NCBI RefSeq assembly: GCF_000177235.2
Contig: NC_014829.1
Coordinates: forward strand, 558,001 to 622,000
DNA from: Evansella cellulosilytica DSM 2522
Lineage (GTDB): Bacteria; Bacillota; Bacilli; Bacillales; Salisediminibacteriaceae
Direction of reading: 5' to 3'
DNA length: 64,000 bases
Below are positions 55,501-63,680 of the stretch, one piece after another (positions within the stretch are counted from its first letter, which is position 1; every line of letters starts with the position of its first letter). The notes beneath the pieces were generated by a model, which worked only from the letters and a program-made list of their open reading frames with translations, searched no databases and was not told the DNA's origin. Position numbers and translations under genes: made by a program.

Positions 55501-56059
55501 ATTCCGTGTCAACTTTGAGAATGAAGTGAGCATTAATGGGTTTGGGTCCGATACATTTAGAAGTGCTACAGCAATAACGGAAGAAGGATATATTGTAGAA
55601 GCAGCAATAAAGCTAGAAGCGATCGAACCAGTTGAAGGTACTGTTATCGGCTTTGATATTCAAGTAAACAACGATGAAAATGGAGACGGAGTAAGAAATA
55701 GTGTAGTGACATGGAATGATCCGACAGGTGAATCATATCAAAGCACATCTCAGTTCGGTGAATTACAATTCGTTCTTGAGCCAGAAACGGATCAAGAGAA
55801 ACCAGTGGATGATCCATTAAAACCAGGTGATCAAGAACGAAAACCAAGTACCCCAGGAGAAGAGGATAGCCTAGTAATAGGGGGAGAGGGTGGCTCTGAA
55901 AGACAACACGAAACAGAAGAAGGAAGTAAAGGTGATGAGCTTCCTAGAACAGCAACGAATAATTACAATATGATCGCGCTTGGTTCGTTGTTACTACTGC
56001 TTGGAACAACAATTCTTATTGTGTTTAGAAGGAAAAATAAGGTGACTATACGAGAGTAA
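52559..56059 (+). CDS. Cell-wall-anchored GH10 endo-xylanase with three CBM22-like and one CBM9-like modules
   Basis: The start is the ATG at 52559, 8 bases after GGGAGG. The product has 1166 residues. Order: signal peptide (to about 35), three CBM22/CBM4_9-like modules (about 36-185, 192-340, 358-520; the first two are close repeats with FDDGTTQGWFGR and FEDGTTQGWFGR), GH10 barrel (about 525-865) with acid/base Glu668 (WDVVNEVI) and nucleophile Glu782 (QITELDISIY), a CBM9-like domain (about 885-1070), a charged linker, the sorting signal LPRTA (1128-1132), a membrane helix and a basic tail. It cuts xylan outside the cell and keeps the products near the importer. A cre box and regulator-like site lie upstream. 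Confidence 0.95.
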   Translation: MKRRHVKLFFIQLLVILLVLPPGIMTAQSSVEAIGSFEREIIAEYHFDDGTTQGWFGREANLEVVDNEAHSGEYSLFVDGRTEGWNSPALDLQGMLEIGATYEIAGYMKRAEATSEEKLVMAMIDQSVGEDAQYNWINSRETSQTDWVELRGEYTITDEKEDLVLYFEIENNTENFYIDSISITKISPADDSFVPEIVAEFDFEDGTTQGWFGRGITPKVVQGNGQSGEHSIFVEGRTENWHSPALNVRELFEIGATYEITGHMKRATTTEEDGNLVMAMIDQSIGGDANYNWIDNKRVTHDNWVALSGEYSITEEKGELTLYFEIEGNTEDFYINTITITMISPPTETGDDDIIDVPVEERVAAFTDFEDGTTQGWEPREGPEELTVTTDTAKNGERSLLISNRQGSFHSAKLDFLDHMYAGHTYDISVWVKLAPGETPTSLQISRAETISGSTNYYPPVINPTEVTADEWVLLQGTYTLTGNVSDLYFYVEEPYDENQETGVSFYIDDFKAEVRVPDELEDIAPLKDVFADHFDIGAAVEPRHTAGQHGKMLEKHYNMLVAENIMKPESIQPTEGEFNWVNADAMFDYAEENGLKVRFHTLVWHSQSPSWMFLDANGDPMVVDGVVADPDNLEANKALLLQRIEDHVHAVVGRYGDRVDSWDVVNEVIVPTEEDGFRKSEYYLITGTEFIHKAFEATAEALAALGDDVHPNAKLYYNDYNTHNPQKREFIYEMVKEMQNEGIPIDGIGHQTHLNINSSIELVIASIERFTELGLDNQITELDISIYTGNNEAFFSYADIPASKHEEVAMAYGELFKQLRGVSDQVSSVVFWGIADDHTWLHGRGVANRVDAPFVFDQDLKAKEAYYTVIDDNYVAPERPSIPEPKSEIAYYGTPTINGELDDIWQIATVFETDTWVEGESGSTASVRALWDDEYLYVFAEVTDSQLSNVSNNEWEQDSVEIFVDQNNEKTNYYQLDDGQFRVNFENEVSINGFGSDTFRSATAITEEGYIVEAAIKLEAIEPVEGTVIGFDIQVNNDENGDGVRNSVVTWNDPTGESYQSTSQFGELQFVLEPETDQEKPVDDPLKPGDQERKPSTPGEEDSLVIGGEGGSERQHETEEGSKGDELPRTATNNYNMIALGSLLLLLGTTILIVFRRKNKVTIRE

Positions 56060-56161
56060 TGATTTGTTTCATATAAAGTAGTCAGGAAGAAGGAAAAAAA
56101 GACTAATTTAGAAAGAAAATTTTTACTTATATCACAAATTTAGTTGATTTAATCGGTGTAA

Positions 56162-56210
56162 GAGGGACTTCAAAAGGACAGATCTTTTGAAGTTCACTCT
56201 TTTTGTTTTT
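56162..56210 (+). terminator. Intrinsic terminator of the GH10 gene
   Basis: The stem GAGGGACTTCAAAAG pairs with CTTTTGAAGTTCACTC (two imperfections), followed by TTTTTGTTTTT, about 100 bases after the stop. Confidence 0.8.
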
Positions 56211-56221
56211 CTTTAAGTTAA

Positions 56222-56249
56222 TGAAAGCGTTTACTTTATAGTGTATAAT
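56222..56249 (+). promoter_or_regulatory. cre box and -10 of the two-component system gene
   Basis: A cre box TGAAAGCGTTTACT (56222-56235; 13 of 14 positions) lies over the -35 region of a promoter whose -10 is TATAAT (56244-56249). CcpA would block the regulator genes when preferred sugars are present. The ACTATAGT-type site is absent here. Confidence 0.65.
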
Positions 56250-56321
56250 AGATTAATATTTTACATATTTTTCAATAGTATGTATAAATTATAAAATATG
56301 AGAATAGAGGTGGTTCGTATG

Positions 56322-57896
56322 TATAAGGTGCTTTTAGTCGATGACGAAGTTTTTGTTAGAAAAGGATTAAGAAGTCTCATTGAATGGGAGAAGTGTGGTT
56401 ATGATGTTGTCTCAGAAGCGGATGATGGTGAAGATGCGTTTGAAGTCATAAAACAAATTAGCCCAGACGTTGTAATTACTGATATTAAAATGCCTATTGT
56501 CGACGGATTAGAGCTTATCAAAAAAGTACGAGAAACCCTAGATCATGATACGAAGTTTATTATTATTAGCGGTTATAATGATTTTTCCTACGCTCAAAGG
56601 GCCGTGAAGTATGGTGTCGTTGATTTTGTTTTAAAGCCGATTGATAAGGAAGAGTTTGAAGGTATTTTAACCGATCTACATCGACGCTTAGAAATGGAAA
56701 GGACTGCTAGGAAAGCGAAAGATAAGCTATATTTAAGCCAGTTAATAGTCAATGTGTTTGATGAAGCGGTAAAAGAAGGCGAAATTTCTAAGTGGTCTAG
56801 AGCGTTAAAAATGGATCAAAGTCAATTTTTTTATTACGTTATCTTTGAAAAGAATAATGTCACACCAAATAAAGTTACTCCGGATAAGGAGAGGAAGTGT
56901 CTGAGTAATATTATTGTTGATGCGTTATCGGACATAGAAAAAAATAATCAACCGCTAGCGATTTATGAACATGAGGAAAATGCAATAGGCATACTTATTG
57001 CCGCGCACCATTTGATTGAATTTGATCATGATATTGTCCAATTCGTTTCAAGAATTAGTAAAGAGGTGAATAGAAAAGCCAATCAACCGATAACTGCTTT
57101 TATAGGAACTAAAGTATCGAAATTATTTTCCATCAAGCATTCATACGAAACAGCGAATAGAATAAGGAGCTATAAATATATAGTGGAAGACAAGGATGTC
57201 ATATCTTATGAGAACGTAATGAATATCCCAATAACATTTAACGATATAAATAAGTCACTTTATGTCAAGCTGATAGAGCAAATGGAGGAAAAAAATATAA
57301 ACGAGCTAGAAAAAGTAATCGCACTAATTTTTAGCGAATTTCAGTCAAGAAGGTTTGCACCTTGGGCGATAAGGACCTCCATTAATCGTTGTGTTCATGG
57401 AATTATAGAAACAATTAATAGTATGGATGGAAACGTGAAAAGCATGTCTACGATAGAAGCGATGACGAATTGGGAAAAATATCATTTAACGTTAGATGAA
57501 CTAAAAAAAGTATTCCGTGAATTTATAATTGAAGGGACAGATATGATCCAAGAGCTAAGGAAGGAAAATATGAAAGGAGATATATATAAAGTAAAAGCTT
57601 ACGTTGAAAGTAATTACCACAAAAACATAAGCTTGAAAAGTATTGCGAGACAATTTTATATGAACCCAGTTTACATGGGACAACTGTTTAAGAAAACCTT
57701 TGGCATGTATTTTAAAGAGTTTGTTTTAAAGCTAAGAATGGATGAAGCAAAGAAGCTATTACGTCAGACGGATATGCTAGTCTATGAAATTGCTGAAAAT
57801 GTCGGCTTTGGTAGTACAGACTACTTTGTTACGCAATTCGAGAAAAAATGTAAAATGACGCCAACAGAGTATAGGAATGAACTACTAAAAAAATAA
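56322..57896 (+). CDS. YesN-type response regulator with AraC DNA-binding domain (XynC-like)
   Basis: The start is the ATG at 56322, with AGGTGG upstream; an ATG at 56298 is less well placed. The product has 524 residues. The receiver domain has VDDE at 7-10, phospho-acceptor Asp55 in VVITDIKMP, and KPIDKEEF with the conserved Lys. A long helical middle region (about 130-410) is usual for YesN proteins. The AraC double helix-turn-helix (about 425-524) includes FYMNPVYMGQLFKKTFG and EIAENVGFGSTDYFVTQFEK. It probably activates the xylan genes in response to xylo-oligosaccharides, like XynC of Geobacillus. The gene is followed 17 bases later by its kinase. Confidence 0.92.
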   Translation, partial: YKVLLVDDEVFVRKGLRSLIEWEKCGYDVVSEADDGEDAFEVIKQISPDVVITDIKMPIVDGLELIKKVRETLDHDTKFIIISGYNDFSYAQRAVKYGVVDFVLKPIDKEEFEGILTDLHRRLEMERTARKAKDKLYLSQLIVNVFDEAVKEGEISKWSRALKMDQSQFFYYVIFEKNNVTPNKVTPDKERKCLSNIIVDALSDIEKNNQPLAIYEHEENAIGILIAAHHLIEFDHDIVQFVSRISKEVNRKANQPITAFIGTKVSKLFSIKHSYETANRIRSYKYIVEDKDVISYENVMNIPITFNDINKSLYVKLIEQMEEKNINELEKVIALIFSEFQSRRFAPWAIRTSINRCVHGIIETINSMDGNVKSMSTIEAMTNWEKYHLTLDELKKVFREFIIEGTDMIQELRKENMKGDIYKVKAYVESNYHKNISLKSIARQFYMNPVYMGQLFKKTFGMYFKEFVLKLRMDEAKKLLRQTDMLVYEIAENVGFGSTDYFVTQFEKKCKMTPTEYRNELLKK

Positions 57897-57913
57897 AAAG
57901 AAGGAAAAAGACG

Positions 57914-59659
57914 ATGCTACCTTCCAAATATAATTTCAATAATATGAAACTTAGAAATAAGCTGCTGTTATTATATATCTTTTGTGTATTTTTACCGATT
58001 GTTATTACTAATATCGTATTTTTTAATGTCACGTCCAATAATATAAAAAATCAGAAAATGCATGATGTAGAGCTCGTCTTAGACCAAATAACGAATGACT
58101 TTACAGATGTTGTAGATCAAGCTGTTGGCCTTACTTCACGTCTATACGTTGACTATAGTCTATATGAATATTTTGAAGCAGACTACGAATCTACATTGGA
58201 CTATGTTGAAGCATATGGCGTCTTTTTAAGGAATTTTCATAGGTATAGCAGTATGTATTATACGATTCAGTCGATAACCTTTTATACGGATAATGAAAAT
58301 ATCATTTATGCTGGCGGTGTTCGTCCAATAAATGATGAGACAAAAAAGGAAGAGTGGTATACGTACCTTAACGAGGTAGACCATCCAATTGTAATTAGAA
58401 CAAACCCTTTAGAGGACAGCGATAGATTTAGTGTGTTTAGGGAATATGATTTTTATAAAAACCTAGACGAGAAGGAAAAAATTATACGGGTAGATATTAA
58501 TTCGAGTACAATTAACCAAATCTTTCATAACGTGACGTTACAAGGAAATATCTACTTATTAAATGAAAATAATGAGATTGAATTTTCTACTGATGAAAAT
58601 ATTCAATGGCAAACAGAACAAATAGGTTTTGATAGTGTCAACATGCCAGAGGATACTATTTTTTTAGAAGAGCGTAATTTACCCCACAACTATTTTGAAG
58701 ATTGGAAAATAGTGGGGGTAATCTCTGAAAACGAAATATTAGAAGAGCTGTACAATTCAAGACAGTTTATCGTTATATTAGCGAGTATTAATATTATTTT
58801 ACCTACCTTGCTTATTATCTTAATCTCAAAATCAATTCATACGCGTCTTCTTAGGCTATTGAAGCATATGAAAATGATGAAAAGGCAAAAGTTTGATCTA
58901 ATAGCGTTTGCTGATGATAAAGATGAAATTGGGGAAGTAATGACAGAATTTAATAAAATGTCGAAAACGATTAATAAACTTATTAATGAAGTGTATGTTG
59001 CAAACTTAGAAAAAAAGGATTCGCAATTAAGAGAAAAGCAAGCACAGCTAAGTGCATTACAAAGTCAAATCAATCCTCATTTTCTTTTTAATGCTTTAGA
59101 AACCATTCGTATGCGAAGTGTAATCAAAGAAGAGAAGGAAACAGCTCAAATTATTCAAAATATGGCGAGTATTTTTAGAAATTCTCTTACTTGGGGGAAG
59201 GATTGGGTTTCTGTACGTGAAGAAGTAGATTTAATTATAAGTTTCCTGGAAATTCAAAAATACCGTTTTGGTAACAAATTAGAGTATGAGCTAGAGATAG
59301 AAGACAGTGCTTATGAATGTATTGTTCCTAACCTTATCTTTTTACCTTTTGTAGAAAACGCAAGTATGCATGGCATAGAGTTGAAAAAACAAAAAGGGAA
59401 GATACAAATTGTGATAAAAAATATTAATCAACAACTTGTATTTAAAATTGAAGATGATGGTGTAGGTATCGAAAAGGAAGAGTTAGCAAAAATTTTAAAA
59501 AATCTAAAAGATGAGGATAGCATGGGAGATAGTGTTGGTATTAAAAATGTTTATTACAGATTGAAACTCTATTATAAAAATAACTTCGAGTTTTCCATAA
59601 AAAGTGCATCACATAAAGGGACAATAGTAGAAATGAAGCTACCATTTCAAAAGGATTAG
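57914..59659 (+). CDS. YesM-type sensor histidine kinase (XynD-like)
   Basis: Membrane sensor of 581 residues. Helix 1 is at about 14-36, an extracellular sensor domain (about 40-275) probably has a dCACHE fold, and helix 2 is at about 282-302. A HAMP domain and a coiled coil lie at 303-380. The His_kinase domain has phospho-acceptor His389 in QSQINPHFLFNALE, and the ATPase domain has the N box FLPFVENASMHG and DDGVGIEKEEL. It should sense an extracellular sugar, directly or through a binding protein, and phosphorylate the YesN-type regulator. The Asn of the N box and the G boxes are intact. Confidence 0.92.
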   Translation: MLPSKYNFNNMKLRNKLLLLYIFCVFLPIVITNIVFFNVTSNNIKNQKMHDVELVLDQITNDFTDVVDQAVGLTSRLYVDYSLYEYFEADYESTLDYVEAYGVFLRNFHRYSSMYYTIQSITFYTDNENIIYAGGVRPINDETKKEEWYTYLNEVDHPIVIRTNPLEDSDRFSVFREYDFYKNLDEKEKIIRVDINSSTINQIFHNVTLQGNIYLLNENNEIEFSTDENIQWQTEQIGFDSVNMPEDTIFLEERNLPHNYFEDWKIVGVISENEILEELYNSRQFIVILASINIILPTLLIILISKSIHTRLLRLLKHMKMMKRQKFDLIAFADDKDEIGEVMTEFNKMSKTINKLINEVYVANLEKKDSQLREKQAQLSALQSQINPHFLFNALETIRMRSVIKEEKETAQIIQNMASIFRNSLTWGKDWVSVREEVDLIISFLEIQKYRFGNKLEYELEIEDSAYECIVPNLIFLPFVENASMHGIELKKQKGKIQIVIKNINQQLVFKIEDDGVGIEKEELAKILKNLKDEDSMGDSVGIKNVYYRLKLYYKNNFEFSIKSASHKGTIVEMKLPFQKD

Positions 59660-59682
59660 CTGAAATAATTGTACAAGCTCAA

Positions 59683-59725
59683 AAGAGGGTGTTCGAAGGA
59701 GAAGTGGCTATTCGTTCACCCTCTT
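59683..59725 (+). terminator. Probable terminator between kinase and binding-protein genes
   Basis: AAGAGGGTG (59683-59691) pairs with CACCCTCTT (59717-59725), followed by a modest CTAGTTT tract. The importer genes start a new transcription unit downstream. Confidence 0.55.
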
Positions 59726-59780
59726 CTAGTTTACGAATATGCTCACTTAATACATAATATCTATATTTTTCAAAGTGTGA

Positions 59781-59838
59781 ACTATAGTTTAACTGGTCTG
59801 AATATACAAATGAAAGCGCTATAATGAAAGTGCTTTCA
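59781..59838 (+). promoter_or_regulatory. Importer promoter: AACTATAGTT palindrome, -10 and two cre boxes
   Basis: A perfect palindrome AACTATAGTT (59781-59790) is centred 34.5 bp before a -10 TATAAT (59820-59825). Two adjacent cre boxes, TGAAAGCGCTATAA (59811-59824; 13 of 14) and TGAAAGTGCTTTCA (59825-59838; 13 of 14, itself palindromic), cover the -10 and start. The -35 is poor, as expected for an activated promoter. Confidence 0.65.
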
Positions 59839-59880
59839 TACGGAAGCGCCAAAAAAAAGTAGGATGAGAGGGGTTGTCAA

Positions 59881-61578
59881 ATGTTTAAAAGAAGGTATTT
59901 ATTCATTTTATTGTCACTGTTACTGCTTTTAGCCTTTGTTGCTTGTTCTAGTGATGATGAGGCTTCGTCAAATGATCCAGATACTTCAGACGTTGATGAG
60001 ACAGGCGATGATGATGCGGATGAAATTGATAAAACGCCAATCACGTACTCATTATTTAATGCAGGGGTTTCACGTAGAGATATTGATACGAACGAAACAC
60101 GTATTGGGAAGATTTTTGAAGAGGAAACTGGTGTTAACTTTAAAATTGAGCATCTAGTAGGGGATATTGATACTAAAATTGGGGTAATGGTTGCAAGTGG
60201 ATCTTATCCAGATGTGATTGTTCCAGATTCGGCTATTGATGTATTGTTAGATGCCGAAGCTTTTATACCGTTAAATGACCTTCTAGAAGAGCATGGTCCG
60301 AACCTACTTGAAGCGTATGGTGACTATCTTGACTTGTTCACGATGGATGATGGAAATATATACTACATTCCATTTGGAGCGACGATAAATGAATATAAGC
60401 CAAACCCGAATATTGACCAAGGCGCATTTTGGATTCAACGTGGAATCCTAAAGGAGTATGGTTTCCCGGAAATAAATACATTAGACGAGTACTTTGATGT
60501 TATTGAACGATATGCTGCTGAAAATCCAGAGATAGATGGGATGACAACAATACCATTTACTGGTCTCACTTACGATTGGAGATTCTTTGCATTCTCGAAT
60601 ATTCCAAATCACTTAGCTGGCTATCCAAATGATGGTGGCGTCATGATTGACATGGAAACGCATGAAGCATCTGTATATGCTGATTCAGAATATGCAAAAG
60701 ATTTCCTTTGGAAAATGAATGAAATTTACCATAAAGGTTTATTAGATAGGGAGCTATTTGTAGCAAACTACGATGAGTACATTTCTAAATTATCATCTGG
60801 TCGAGTATTAGGATTCTTCGACTACGGTTGGCAATTTGGTGATGCACGAAATGCACTAAGAGATGCCGGGAACCCGGATAGAGAATTTATGGCATTACCT
60901 GTTGTATTTGAAGGTGTTGAGTATGATCAATATTTAGATCCGCCATCCTTTACAGCAAACCGTGGTATTGGAATTAGTAGAGATGCCGAAAGTCCAGAGC
61001 GCATTATTCAATACTGGGATAACATGATTAAAGAAGAAAATCAAAAGCTTATTATGTGGGGCTTTGAAGGTGAACACTATTCTGTCGACGATGATGGATT
61101 ATTTTATCGTACACAAGAACAGCTAGATTTAACGAGAAACCAAGATGAAAGAGAAGAAGTCGGTATGACTCATTTCGAATGGTATTGGCCTCGTTTAAAT
61201 GGAACCTTCTCAGATGGAATAAATGCTGTCGAGCCTGCAAGACAGCCTGAAGTGGCACTTGCAGACTATAACGATGATGATAGAGAATATTTAGATGCTT
61301 ACGGTATTAATATGTTCTCTGAATTATTTGCTCCGCCTGATGACAGACCTTGGTATCCAGCTTGGGGTGCAAATATTGAACAAGGATCACCTGAGCAAAT
61401 ATTTGAGGAGCGTCAAGATGAACTTCTAAAAAGGCACTATCCTAGAATTGTGTTAGCTGACGACGAAGAGGAATTTGAAGAAGAGTGGGAAGCATTTGTA
61501 GAAGCTTACCGTAGTCTTGATGTAGATGGATATGAGGCATTCTTTGAAGAATACGTTCAATCTCGTCTCGAAGATTAG
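59881..61578 (+). CDS. LplA-type extracellular solute-binding lipoprotein (XynE-like)
   Basis: Substrate receptor of the xylo-oligosaccharide importer, 565 residues. The signal peptide ends with VACSSDDE and the lipidated Cys22, followed by an acidic linker. The mature part is a type-2 periplasmic-binding fold of the COG1653/LplA class (GKIFEEETGVNFKIEH, MVASGSYPDVIVPDS, the middle GWQFGDARNAL). It is large, as LplA-type receptors for oligosaccharides are. Neighbours are two permeases and a GH10 gene, so xylo-oligosaccharides are the likely ligand. The ATPase is not in the cluster; a shared MsmX-type ATPase is typical for this class. Confidence 0.92.
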   Translation: MFKRRYLFILLSLLLLLAFVACSSDDEASSNDPDTSDVDETGDDDADEIDKTPITYSLFNAGVSRRDIDTNETRIGKIFEEETGVNFKIEHLVGDIDTKIGVMVASGSYPDVIVPDSAIDVLLDAEAFIPLNDLLEEHGPNLLEAYGDYLDLFTMDDGNIYYIPFGATINEYKPNPNIDQGAFWIQRGILKEYGFPEINTLDEYFDVIERYAAENPEIDGMTTIPFTGLTYDWRFFAFSNIPNHLAGYPNDGGVMIDMETHEASVYADSEYAKDFLWKMNEIYHKGLLDRELFVANYDEYISKLSSGRVLGFFDYGWQFGDARNALRDAGNPDREFMALPVVFEGVEYDQYLDPPSFTANRGIGISRDAESPERIIQYWDNMIKEENQKLIMWGFEGEHYSVDDDGLFYRTQEQLDLTRNQDEREEVGMTHFEWYWPRLNGTFSDGINAVEPARQPEVALADYNDDDREYLDAYGINMFSELFAPPDDRPWYPAWGANIEQGSPEQIFEERQDELLKRHYPRIVLADDEEEFEEEWEAFVEAYRSLDVDGYEAFFEEYVQSRLED

Positions 61579-61606
61579 TGATTAAATCAGTAAGGTAGTA
61601 AGTATA

Positions 61607-61656
61607 GGAGGGGCTGTGACAAACCGAATACGAGGGGTGTCATAGCTCCCTTTTTT
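61607..61656 (+). terminator. Hairpin with U-run between receptor and permease genes (partial terminator)
   Basis: GGGGCTGTGACA pairs with TGTCATAGCTCCC (one bulge and one wobble) and is followed by six T. It lies inside the operon, so it probably lets most transcripts end after the receptor gene and keeps permease expression lower. Confidence 0.65.
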
Positions 61657-61748
61657 AAAAAGGTTCTACAGTTTGAACACAAACTATAATAATCATGTTT
61701 TTGAATGTTTCAAAATACCCGCAAGCTTTACAACAGGGAGGGAGAGCA

Positions 61749-62726
61749 GTGTTACAGCCAACACCGACGCCAGTTACGCCGAAAAGTCCTATACCGAGGA
61801 AAAAGAAGACTGGCTTTAAAAACTTTATAAAAAAATGCAAGGAACAAAAAGTACTCCTTTTAATGAGTATTCCATTTGTGCTATGGTTGTTCGTTTTTAG
61901 ATATGTACCTTTATATGGTTGGACGATGGCCTTTCAAGACTTTAGACCTGCAAGACCAGTATTTGAACAAGAGTGGGCTGGTTTTGAACACTTTATATTC
62001 TTATTTACTGAACCTAGATTTTACGAAGTACTAAGAAATACACTTGCGATGAGCTTGATTAACTTAGTACTAGGGTTTATTACTGCAATAACACTAGCCA
62101 TATTGTTAAATGAACTACGCAATATGACGTTTAAGAGAGTTGTACAGACAGTCAGTTATATGCCGTACTTTTTATCTTGGGTAGTAGCAGCAGGATTAGT
62201 ATCTTATGCACTATCATTAGAAAACGGTATCGTGAATATCGTTTTAGTTAATTTACGAATTATTAGTGAGCCGATCGTATGGCTCGGTATTGGAGAGATA
62301 TTTTGGGGTATTATCGGTGCCGCTGATGTTTGGAAAAACGTAGGGTGGAACTCTATTATTTACTTAGCTGCTATAGCGATGATCGATACGCAGCAGTATG
62401 AGGCCGCACAAATTGACGGGGCATCAAGATTGCAGCGTATATGGCATATTACTTTGCCAGGTATGAAGCCAGTTATCATCATCCTATTAATTATGAACCT
62501 TGGTTATATTTTAGAATCAGGCTTTGAAGCGCAATATCTATTAATGAATCCACAAAATAGAGACTTTGCAGAAAATCTAGATATTTACGTATTGCGTTAC
62601 GGTATATCGATGGGGAACTTCTCCTTAGCTACGGCAGCCGGAATATTTAAAACAATAGTCAGCTTTATTTTCCTTTTCTCTGCAAATGCAATTGCGAAGA
62701 AAATGGGCGAAGCTAGATTGTTCTAA
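61749..62726 (+). CDS. LplB-type sugar ABC permease (XynF-like)
   Basis: I choose GTG at 61749, with GGGAGGGAGAG just upstream. The ATG at 61695 lacks a site and would add a non-family stretch. The product has 325 residues and about six helices, with KVLLLMSIPFVLWLFVFRYVPLYGW-like N-terminal sequence typical of LplB/YtcP. The ATPase-contact EAA loop is EAAQIDGASRLQRIWHITLPGM. It forms the membrane channel with the second permease. It lies 12 bases before that gene. Confidence 0.92.
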   Translation: MLQPTPTPVTPKSPIPRKKKTGFKNFIKKCKEQKVLLLMSIPFVLWLFVFRYVPLYGWTMAFQDFRPARPVFEQEWAGFEHFIFLFTEPRFYEVLRNTLAMSLINLVLGFITAITLAILLNELRNMTFKRVVQTVSYMPYFLSWVVAAGLVSYALSLENGIVNIVLVNLRIISEPIVWLGIGEIFWGIIGAADVWKNVGWNSIIYLAAIAMIDTQQYEAAQIDGASRLQRIWHITLPGMKPVIIILLIMNLGYILESGFEAQYLLMNPQNRDFAENLDIYVLRYGISMGNFSLATAAGIFKTIVSFIFLFSANAIAKKMGEARLF

Positions 62727-62738
62727 AGGAGGAACATC

Positions 62739-63662
62739 ATGAAATTATCTAAATTAGCAGGTAGAAGGCGTTCAGCAGATGATTTAATATTTGATTCCCT
62801 AAATACAGTATTTTTACTTTTACTTTGTTTAGTGATGCTTTATCCGATGGTCAACACACTTGCGGTTTCCTTAAATGATGCTACCGACTCATTAAGGGGA
62901 GGCATTTATTTGCTACCGAGAGAATTTACTTTCTTTAATTATAAACACGTTTTCGGTCAATCAGAGCTTCTACAGGCTGGGTTAATTTCTGTGCTTCGAA
63001 CAGTGATTGGAACTGCCACATCTGTGTTTTGTACAGCGATGGTTGCCTATACGATAAGTCGTCAATATTTCGTATTACGGAGATTTGTCACAATCGCATT
63101 TGTATTAACAATGTATTTAAATGGTGGACTTATACCGACTTATCTATTGATGAGAGAGCTACACTTAATCGGCACTTTCTGGATTTACATTATACCAGGA
63201 CTTATCGGTGTATTTAATTTAATTGTCGTGCGCTCTTTTATTGAAGGATTACCAGAAACAATATTTGAGTCTGCTCGAATGGATGGTGCAGGCGAGTTTA
63301 CACAATTTTTCAGAATTGCTTTACCTCTTTGTTTGCCGGTAATTGCAACCGTCTCACTATTTGTTGCTGTTTTCCAATGGAATCAGTGGTTTGATGTGTT
63401 TTTATATAACTCTTCTCAGCAACATTTAAGCACCCTGCAATACGAACTGATGAAAGTATTACAGAGCTCAAATGCATCACTGACAACAAGAAGTGCTGCT
63501 GACGCATTTGCCAATGCACCTGGACAAATGCAGGAAATAGTAACGCCAACGTCAGTACGTGCTGCAATCACAATAATAGTAAGTGTTCCTATTATTTGTG
63601 TATATCCATTTTTACAAAAGTACTTCGTTAAAGGATTAACTTTAGGTGGTGTAAAAGGATAA
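62739..63662 (+). CDS. LplC-type sugar ABC permease (XynG-like)
   Basis: Second channel subunit of the importer, 307 residues, AAAGGAGG before the ATG. Six helices, the family start (NTVFLLLLCLVMLYPMVNTLAVSL), the EAA loop ESARMDGAGEFTQFFRIALPL, and the C-terminal PFLQKYFVKGLTLGGVKG ending common to LplC/YtcP-type permeases. It pairs with the LplB-type protein and needs a separate ATPase. It is followed 18 bases later by the intracellular GH10 gene. Confidence 0.93.
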   Translation: MKLSKLAGRRRSADDLIFDSLNTVFLLLLCLVMLYPMVNTLAVSLNDATDSLRGGIYLLPREFTFFNYKHVFGQSELLQAGLISVLRTVIGTATSVFCTAMVAYTISRQYFVLRRFVTIAFVLTMYLNGGLIPTYLLMRELHLIGTFWIYIIPGLIGVFNLIVVRSFIEGLPETIFESARMDGAGEFTQFFRIALPLCLPVIATVSLFVAVFQWNQWFDVFLYNSSQQHLSTLQYELMKVLQSSNASLTTRSAADAFANAPGQMQEIVTPTSVRAAITIIVSVPIICVYPFLQKYFVKGLTLGGVKG

Positions 63663-63680
63663 CAGTTTGGAGGAATTACT

